From JBFMFE01 sp040752295 (GTDB taxonomy: Bacteria > UBP15 > UBA6099 > JBFMBQ01): DNA of 7,418 nucleotides. Positions 1 to 4,300 of this stretch are shown piece after piece. The position numbers and the translations under genes are program-made. Location of the stretch: contig JBFMFE010000294.1 of the NCBI GenBank assembly GCA_040752295.1, positions 1 to 7,418 on the forward strand, given 5' to 3'. A model generated the notes under the pieces. The model made no database searches. It saw nothing but the letters and a program-made list of their open reading frames with translations, and was not told the DNA's origin. Every line of letters starts with the position of its first letter. Position 1 is the first letter of the stretch.

Positions 1-385
1 GGACCGCCTGGTTTTTGGACTCGCCGCCGTCGGGCGCGAAGTCCATGTCGCCGGAGCGTATTTTTCCGGCGTAATCGGGGTAGCGGGATTCGATGTCGCT
101 CCATGTGAGGCCTTCGAGGCAGCCCCAGTTGCGTTCCCTGAGTTCGGGGACGGGGAAGAACGGCGCGTTGATCGTTTCGTTGATTATTTCGGCGGTGCGC
201 GTCGCGCGCTGGAGGTCGCTGGAGAAGACCGCGGCGATTGAGGTTCCGTCGAGTCTGCGGGCGAGGAGTTCCGCCTGTCGCTCGCCGCGGGGCGTGAGCG
301 GGATGTCGCTGACGCCCTGGAGCCTCTGTTCGAGGTTCCAGCTTGTCTCGCCGTGACGTGTGAGGTAAACTCCGACGATGCTCAT
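1..385 (-). CDS. Histidine phosphatase superfamily protein (phosphoglycerate-mutase-like), 5' part only
   Basis: Reading the minus strand from the ATG at 385 gives an open frame of 128 codons that leaves the window at position 1, so the C-terminal part is missing. The protein begins MSIVGVYLTRHGETSWN. This is the RHG signature of the histidine phosphatase superfamily, with His11 the residue that is phosphorylated during catalysis. Other family marks are LTPRGERQA (30-38), SSDLQRA (55-61, with the second conserved Arg at 60), the acidic ELRERNWG segment (81-88, Glu84 as likely acid/base) and GGES (120-123). Members act as cofactor-dependent phosphoglycerate mutases, alpha-ribazole phosphatases (CobC) or general phosphomonoesterases. 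The visible half does not decide between these, so no symbol is given. The protein is probably cytosolic, with no signal peptide. The gene is divergent from the PilZ gene and separated from it by a long repeat tract. The family call is firm; the substrate is open. Confidence 0.93.
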   Translation of the reverse strand, partial: MSIVGVYLTRHGETSWNLEQRLQGVSDIPLTPRGERQAELLARRLDGTSIAAVFSSDLQRATRTAEIINETINAPFFPVPELRERNWGCLEGLTWSDIESRYPDYAGKIRSGDMDFAPDGGESKNQAV

Positions 386-415
386 GGGCAGTGTCCCGCG
401 AGGCGCGTTCCGGTA

Positions 416-443
416 ATTATACCGTATATTCCCGGGTGAACAA
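416..443 (-). promoter_or_regulatory. Candidate sigma-70-type promoter of the phosphatase gene, with a dyad over the -10
   Basis: On the minus strand a perfect TATAAT lies at 421-416. TTGTTC at 443-438 is a 3-of-6 match to the -35 consensus, with a 16-bp spacer. Transcription would start near 409, leaving a leader of about 24 nt before the ATG at 385. The -10 lies inside a short dyad, CGGTA (411-415) and TACCG (420-424) around a 4-bp centre, which could be a repressor site or chance. No strong Shine-Dalgarno is visible before the ATG. Confidence 0.5.
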
Positions 444-577
444 TTCCGGAATGTTTTCGAGGGCGTTTGAAAAAAGGGGGGCGTCCTGTATAAATAATTC
501 GCAATTATCCACCGAAGTGACGTTTTACTAATGGGAGCGGAAAACATTGGACAATTTTTTCTGATTACTACATGCAG

Positions 578-680
578 CCGCGGAAGCGCGGAAAAACAGA
601 AGAATGATTGACCACGGAAACACGGAAGCACGGAAAACAACAAAAAACAATATAGCCACGGAAACACGGAAGCACGGAAG
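578..680 (+). repeat. Three forward copies of the CACGGAAR-period repeat
   Basis: A degenerate copy at 578-596 is followed by two good copies at 611-637 and 655-680. Each good copy is about 26 bp and is itself three turns of an 8-bp unit, CACGGAAA, CACGGAAG, CACGGAAR, preceded by CC or ACC. Sequences of this type are known from general experience as dispersed intergenic repeats in several bacterial lineages. They often give rise to false predicted proteins. Their function is unknown. Confidence 0.85.
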
Positions 681-822
681 AATAATAAAATGGAACAGCA
701 GTTGAAAAGAGCTGTGAAACGGAGATCATTGAAACACAGAAGCGAGGAGAAAAAGTTGTTATATGCGCCGCAGGCGCACTGTAAATTTTCCGTGTTTCCG
801 TGCTTCCGTGGTCAATCATTCT
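601..822. repeat. Long inverted repeat: 37-nt arms at 601-637 and 786-822
   Basis: The forward copy at 601-637, including its flank AGAATGATTG, is the reverse complement of 786-822 at 35 of 37 positions. The two differences arise because the middle 8-bp units are in swapped order (AAA then AAG in the forward copy, AAG then AAA in the inverted one). If transcribed rightward, one of the two mismatches becomes a G-U pair, so RNA could form a long stem around a loop of about 148 nt. The second tandem unit provides an equivalent right arm at 956-992. Confidence 0.75.
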
Positions 823-912
823 TTTATTTTTCCGTGTTTCCGTGCTTCCGTGGTAAAAAAGGGGGGCATTTCTTGGATTTTATGAATGTCCAGCATAAAA
901 TGCTCTCGTTGG
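743..912. repeat. Tandem duplication, first unit (170 bp)
   Basis: This unit is followed directly by a second copy at 913-1080. In order it contains GCGAGGAGAAAAAG; a 6-bp-stem hairpin TGCGCCGCAGGCGCA (764-778); two inverted copies of the CACGGAAR repeat (786-812 and 827-854) separated by CAATCATTC; a poly-A/poly-G step; and the sequence GAATGTCCAGCATAAAATG (884-902). It ends in CTCTCGTTGG. No coding potential beyond repeat translation is seen. Confidence 0.9.
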
Positions 913-1080
913 CGAGGAGAAAAAGGTGTTATATGCGCCGCAGGCGCACTGTAAATTTTCCGTGTTTCCGTGCTTCCGTGGTCAATCATTCTTTTATTTT
1001 TCCGTGTTTCCGTGCTTCCGTGGTAAAAAGGGCGCATTTCCGGGATCTTCCGGATGTCCAATATAAAATGCTCTCGTTGG
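913..1080. repeat. Tandem duplication, second unit (168 bp)
   Basis: This unit is co-linear with 743-912. Its first 117 bases (913-1029) match 743-859 with a single difference (T756 against G926). The remaining 51 bases carry about ten differences, including a net loss of 2 bp. CACGGAAR-type copies lie at 956-982 and 997-1024, and the hairpin TGCGCCGCAGGCGCA recurs at 934-948. Both units end in CTCTCGTTGG. Confidence 0.9.
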
Positions 1081-1119
1081 TAAAAGCGAATGTTCAATCT
1101 AAAATGACGAATGTTGAAT
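1053..1119. repeat. Short RATGTYSA-type repeats
   Basis: Related short motifs recur as GGATGTCCAATAT at 1053-1065, GAATGTTCAAT at 1088-1098 and GAATGTTGAAT at 1109-1119. A fourth, GAATGTCCAGCAT, lies in the first tandem unit at 884-896. The spacing is irregular (35 and 21 bp). They resemble a degenerate dispersed repeat rather than a regular array. No function can be assigned. Confidence 0.45.
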
Positions 1120-1217
1120 GCAGAAGTAAAAAACTTCCCTTCGAAATTCTGAATTCGATTCTCCGCTTCCGCGGGGAGGGATACTGAATTCATCATTCAC
1201 TTCTTCTTTCATACACG

Positions 1218-1245
1218 TTGCTTCACACCGCTGAAATGTTATAAT
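1218..1245 (+). promoter_or_regulatory. Candidate sigma-70-type promoter of the PilZ gene
   Basis: TTGCTT at 1218-1223 (3 of 6 to consensus) and a perfect TATAAT at 1240-1245 are separated by 16 bp. The predicted start near 1252 gives a leader of about 23 nt containing the G-rich ribosome site at 1256-1266. The position just after the repeat tract suggests the repeats end where functional promoter DNA begins. Confidence 0.6.
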
Positions 1246-1274
1246 AAATCAGACAGGAAGGAAGGGCGGATGCG

Positions 1275-1613
1275 GTGAAGGAGCGTCGCAGGTACGTCAG
1301 GCTGAAGCTGGAATCCACGATGGAGTACTACAACGACAGGGGGCAGCGGATGAAGGTGGCGCCGCTCGTGAGCGTGTCGGGCGGAGGGGTTTGCTTTCTG
1401 ACGAAGGAACCACTCGAGGGGAAGAAAAACGTGAAGATGTCGTTCGTGCTGCCCGGCGACGACAGTCCTATCAAAGCCACGGTGGAGATCGTGTGGGTTC
1501 GGGACAAGGACGGCATGAAGGGCGTATACGAGGTCGGGGCGAACTTCGTGGCGCTCGACCACTTCGACCGCGAGAAGATCGGCGACTACGTTTACAATCA
1601 TTTGAAGGCTTGA
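1275..1613 (+). CDS. Small single-domain PilZ protein (putative c-di-GMP receptor)
   Basis: This is a 112-residue protein made of one PilZ domain. PilZ domains bind cyclic di-GMP and pass the signal to motility, polysaccharide or other outputs by protein contact. The N-terminal Arg motif is present as RRYVR (5-9, an RxxxR pattern). The second motif, usually D/N-x-S-x-x-G, is seen as SVSGGG (33-38), so the first position is Ser rather than Asp or Asn. The IVWV strand (72-75), VGANFVAL (87-94) and a C-terminal helix ending IGDYVYNHL (102-110) fit the fold. The start is GTG at 1275, preceded by GGAAGGAAGGG (1256-1266). An ATG at 1270 is excluded because it meets a stop after two codons. There is no membrane segment. 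It appears monocistronic, and no diguanylate cyclase or motility gene lies nearby, so its partner is unknown. Confidence 0.88.
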   Translation: MKERRRYVRLKLESTMEYYNDRGQRMKVAPLVSVSGGGVCFLTKEPLEGKKNVKMSFVLPGDDSPIKATVEIVWVRDKDGMKGVYEVGANFVALDHFDREKIGDYVYNHLKA

Positions 1614-1631
1614 CCCCGGGGCGCCGCGAAA

Positions 1632-1686
1632 GCGCCGCCGGTTTGCAGAAGAAGTTTTTGCCGCCCGGCATTGTATGGCGCTTTTT
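1632..1686 (+). terminator. Possible intrinsic terminator after the PilZ gene
   Basis: GCGCCGCCGG (1632-1641) can pair in two blocks with CCGGC (1665-1669) and GGCGC (1677-1681), followed directly by TTTTT (1682-1686). The stem has a 7-nt bulge on one side and a 23-nt loop. The fold is therefore far from ideal, but the T-run directly after the closing arm and the position 20 bp past the stop codon make termination plausible. Confidence 0.3.
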
Positions 1687-1824
1687 CTTCCGCCGGCGCC
1701 GTGACACCCGTTTACATTGTTACAGACATCCCGGAGCGGCGGGCGCGCGGGTCGTCCCGGGGCGCCGCTTTTAAGAAGCGCCGGATGCGGCTATATTATG
1801 AGGTAAAAGGAGAGTTCCGTTTCG

Positions 1825-2634
1825 ATGAAAAGGCGTGGGCGCGTGATCACGCTTCTGAGCGATTTCGGGGACACGGACGGTTACGTCGCGGGCATGAAGG
1901 GTGCGATACTTTCGATCTTTCCCGGGGCGGCGATAGTTGACGTTTCGCATCACATATCGCCGTATTACGTGCTTTCGGCGGCGTACGTTCTGAAGACGTA
2001 CTACGGGATGTTTCCCGAGGGGACGGTGCACGTGGTGGTGGTGGACCCCGGGGTCGGGGGCGGGAGAAAGGCGCTCGCGGCATCGGCGGGGGGGCGGTAC
2101 TTCGCCGCGCCGGACAACGGGGTGCTGAGCTACGTGCTACGGGAGGCTGGGGACTTCATCGCGAGGGAGATAACGAACCCGGAACTCATGCGCGGGGAGG
2201 TGAGCGCGACGTTCCACGGGCGGGACGTGTTCGCCCCGGCGGCGGCGCACCTTGCGATGGGGAAGAGGTTCGAGGATTTCGGGAGGGTGGTGAAGTCGCC
2301 GGTCGTGCTCGAGGACGCATTCCCGCGGACGACGCCGGGGGGCACGACGGGGAAGATCATACACATAGACCATTTCGGGAACCTGATAACGAGCATCACG
2401 CGAAAAGACCTTGGGGACGGCGAGAAGGCGAGCGTCACGGTGAGGGCGGCGGGGAAGACGGTCATCGGGTTGAGCGAGACGTACAGCAGCGGGGGGAAGG
2501 GGGAGTTGATCGTTTACTTTGGGAGTTCGGGTCACCTCGAGATCGGGGCGGTTGAAACGAGCGCGGCGCTTATGCTCGGCGTGAACCCCGGCGACGAGGT
2601 GAACGCCGTTGTCCCGGGGAGAAAGAGGACGTGA
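1825..2634 (+). CDS. S-adenosyl-L-methionine hydrolase (adenosine-forming), DUF62 / SAM hydroxide adenosyltransferase family
   Basis: This 269-residue protein carries the whole signature of the DUF62 family, which splits S-adenosylmethionine with water into adenosine and L-methionine. It is related to bacterial fluorinase and chlorinase. Visible motifs are LLSDFGDTDGYVAGMKG (10-26), DVSHHISP (39-46), VVDPGVGGGR (72-81), APDNGVLS (95-102), TFHGRDVFAPAAAHLAMG (129-146) and HIDHFGNLITSI (180-191). Asp74, Arg81 and His131 line up with the Asp-Arg-His set described as activating water in archaeal family members, which favours hydrolase over halogenase. The length is normal and no signal peptide is seen. 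The ATG is preceded by AAAAGGAGA (1805-1813). A -10-like TATTAT at 1794-1799 has no good -35. The gene stands alone. Its sense strand is strikingly G-rich. The family's role in the cell is still poorly understood; SAM homeostasis or adenosine supply are suggestions only. Confidence 0.93.
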   Translation: MKRRGRVITLLSDFGDTDGYVAGMKGAILSIFPGAAIVDVSHHISPYYVLSAAYVLKTYYGMFPEGTVHVVVVDPGVGGGRKALAASAGGRYFAAPDNGVLSYVLREAGDFIAREITNPELMRGEVSATFHGRDVFAPAAAHLAMGKRFEDFGRVVKSPVVLEDAFPRTTPGGTTGKIIHIDHFGNLITSITRKDLGDGEKASVTVRAAGKTVIGLSETYSSGGKGELIVYFGSSGHLEIGAVETSAALMLGVNPGDEVNAVVPGRKRT

Positions 2635-3005
2635 CGGCGGAGCGAAGGTCAGGCGGTCCAGCGACGGGCTGTCCCTGTGAGAAAGCGAGGGAAAACAATA
2701 AATTAAAGGCGTTTCAAAGGGATATATTGTGTTTTCAGCTTGACTTTCGTATTTTTGGCAAGGTCGAGATGGACTTGCTGTACTCTCTTACGCTCCGTGA
2801 AGATGGAGTTTTATCAAGGTCGTGATTACATGAACAAACCTGAAATCTGAGAATTTCGGGGACATGACTGGAATTTTTCTATGGATGTTTTTTCTTTCCG
2901 TGCCCGTGAGCGTGCCCGTGAGCGTACCCGAAAGAAATGAAAGAATGCGGGCACGGGCACGCACACGGGCAGGGGCACGTTGATTCGGAAATTCGACGTC
3001 GAAAA
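2635..3005. other. Intergenic region, gene-poor, with GTGCCC repeats
   Basis: No credible gene is seen. A 64-codon plus-strand frame at 2631-2825 and a 93-codon minus-strand frame at 2788-3069 show no protein family features, and the latter runs through repeats. From 2690 to 2890 the sequence is AT-rich without a recognisable promoter. TTGACT at 2740-2745 has no matching -10 at the right distance. The region most likely extends to about 3170, given the doubtful start of the protease gene. Confidence 0.6.
2898..2979. repeat. Imperfect inverted repeat of GTGCCC-type units
   Basis: The left arm (2898-2930) is built from GTGCCC and GTGAGC hexamers. The right arm (2948-2979) is built from the complementary GGGCAC type. 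The 32-nt arms are complementary at 24 of 32 positions, around a purine-rich 17-nt loop (2931-2947). Interspersed GTGCCC/GGGCAC hexamers of this kind are another common dispersed repeat type in some bacterial genomes. The stem could form in RNA. No T-run follows, so it is not a standard terminator. Confidence 0.7.
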
Positions 3006-4298
3006 ATGCGAAAGCCCGGTTTAGCTTACAACCATGAAATATTGAGAGCATTTTTGAGAAATATCGCATTTCTCTCCCTGTCCACTATTTACTTTCTACT
3101 ATCTGCCTGTCGTTATGCACACGAGGTTTTTTTTGTTTTCCTGTCCGCGGGGTCGAGTACACTTCGCGGCTGGAGGAAGTCCGTTCTCATTTCGGCGTGT
3201 TTTCTCATCGCGTTGTCCGCCGGGCAATCTGTGTGCCGCGCGGGGATATTCGATCTCGACCTCAGCGAGAGCGAGGAAATTGACCTCGGAAAGCGCGTCG
3301 CCGATATGCTGGCGTCGCGGTACGGCGTTGTTGAGGACCCGGGGTGGAACGAGCGGGTACAGCGGCTGGGCAGCGCGCTTGTCTCCGTGTCCGAGCGCAC
3401 CGACATCGAGTACCATTTCATAATTCTGGACACGGAACTGATCAACGCCGTCGCCGTGCCCGGGGGGTACGTATTCGTGACGAGGGGGCTGATCGAGCTG
3501 ACGAGCGACGACGACGAACTGGCGTCCGTGATCGCCCACGAGGTGGTGCACATCGCGCGCAAGCACGGCGTGATCTCATACAAAAAGAGCATGAGGAACA
3601 TGATGTACAGTCTGGTGGTGACGCTGCTCGCGCGCGACCCCGGTCCCATGCTGGCGGCGGGGATGATCGCGCAGGCGCGCATGGAGACCTACGGCAGGAA
3701 AGCCGAGGTCGAAGCCGACCGCGTGGGGCTGAGCTACATGGCGCTCGCCGGGTACGAGCCGACGGCGTTCCTGCGGTTCCTCGACAAGATGCTGCTGAAC
3801 GAGTACAGGCGTCCCAACCTGCTGGAGGACTATTTCGAGGAGCATCCGCCGACGGACGAGCGGATAGAGATGATCGAGGGGCTTGTGCGGGCGATGGGGA
3901 TTGACCCTGCGGCGGGGAGGGGATATAAAATCCGCTCGAGGGTGATCGCGGAGGAGAAGTGCGGCGAGGGGGGAAGGTGTTACGGGGTGGTGAGGGGGGG
4001 AGACCTCGAGATCATGGTCTTCGCCGACGGCGGCGGGGAGGGTTCGCCGTATGAGAGGGCGCAGAAGGCGGAGGTGCGGATAAACGACCTGCTGGAGCGC
4101 AGCCTTAACATATACGAAGTGGAGGCGCGCAGACGGGAGGACAAATACGTCGTGCGCGCACTGAACAGGGTGATAGCGGAGGTGACGCCCGCGGACGCGG
4201 GGGCGTACCCTTCGGAGACGGAGCGGAGCGTGGCGGAGAAATGGACGGCGAACCTGAAACAGTTTCTCTGGAAGGACCTTGTGAGAGAGGGGATTTGA
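3006..4298 (+). CDS. Exported M48-family zinc metalloprotease with C-terminal extra domain (start uncertain)
   Basis: The frame is open from 2937, but the first codons there translate GTGCCC repeats. ATG 3006 (430 residues) is the next ordinary start and is used here with little confidence. A signal peptide, RGWRKSVLISACFLIALSAG and onward, is encoded from 3165, with cleavage likely after CRA near 3242, so the true start may be close to 3160-3190. The mature protein opens GIFDLDLSESEEIDLGKRVA, typical of periplasmic M48 peptidases. It carries AVPGGYVFVTRGLI, the zinc motif HEVVH (178-182; His codon at 3537) and EVEADRVG with the third ligand Glu234 (3705). It continues with HPPTDERI (280-287). 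M48 proteases of this type degrade or assist misfolded envelope proteins. Residues about 307-430 form an extra domain (see findings). The stop overlaps the start region of the next gene, implying co-transcription. The family call is firm; the start is not. Confidence 0.88.
   Translation: MRKPGLAYNHEILRAFLRNIAFLSLSTIYFLLSACRYAHEVFFVFLSAGSSTLRGWRKSVLISACFLIALSAGQSVCRAGIFDLDLSESEEIDLGKRVADMLASRYGVVEDPGWNERVQRLGSALVSVSERTDIEYHFIILDTELINAVAVPGGYVFVTRGLIELTSDDDELASVIAHEVVHIARKHGVISYKKSMRNMMYSLVVTLLARDPGPMLAAGMIAQARMETYGRKAEVEADRVGLSYMALAGYEPTAFLRFLDKMLLNEYRRPNLLEDYFEEHPPTDERIEMIEGLVRAMGIDPAAGRGYKIRSRVIAEEKCGEGGRCYGVVRGGDLEIMVFADGGGEGSPYERAQKAEVRINDLLERSLNIYEVEARRREDKYVVRALNRVIAEVTPADAGAYPSETERSVAEKWTANLKQFLWKDLVREGI
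3172..3191 (+). promoter_or_regulatory. Strong Shine-Dalgarno-like site with an in-frame ATT as possible start
   Basis: GGAGGAAG at 3172-3179 is the best ribosome-binding sequence upstream of the protease. The only in-frame codon at suitable spacing that can start translation at all is ATT at 3189. ATG 3006 and TTG 3039 or 3054 have no comparable site. An ATT start would leave a hydrophobic signal segment without the basic residues encoded just before it (RGWRK), which argues against it. The site may therefore be fortuitous. Confidence 0.3.
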
Positions 4299-4300
4299 GC

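Larger units (their letters stand above)
386..1274. other. Long intergenic region without a credible gene, filled by repeats
   Basis: No convincing coding sequence lies in these 889 bases. Open frames cross 568-1196 on both strands, but they are simply translations of the CACGGAAR-type repeat (peptides such as HGSTETRK or FPCFRG repeated in register) and have no other protein character. From 386 to about 570 the DNA is AT-rich; it holds the phosphatase promoter and otherwise nothing I recognise. From 578 to 1120 it is a mosaic of repeat copies described separately. From about 1120 to 1215 it is simple AT-rich sequence, followed by the PilZ promoter. Confidence 0.8.

Noticed and set aside
578..1024. 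Possible CRISPR array, because of regularly similar repeats of about 26 bp.
   Set aside because: Copies occur in both orientations, spacing is irregular, the repeats have an internal 8-bp period, intervening sequences are themselves duplicated, and no cas gene is present.
568..1196. Three overlapping open frames (568-819 minus, 690-1187 plus, 816-1196 minus) that could be called small proteins.
   Set aside because: They translate the CACGGAAR repeats and tandem units, giving the same peptide over and over. They overlap on both strands and lack any other protein signature.
1391..1774. Plus-strand frame overlapping the PilZ gene and the following gap.
   Set aside because: Arg/Gly-rich shadow translation of GC-rich coding DNA in another frame. 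The PilZ frame is clearly the real one.
2992..3003. Perfect 12-bp palindrome TTCGACGTCGAA as a possible operator.
   Set aside because: A perfect 12-bp palindrome is expected about once or twice by chance in a window of this length, and no promoter is seen beside it.
3344..3904. Long plus-strand frame inside the M48 gene.
   Set aside because: Arg-rich low-complexity shadow. The overlapping frame carries the intact HEVVH zinc motif.
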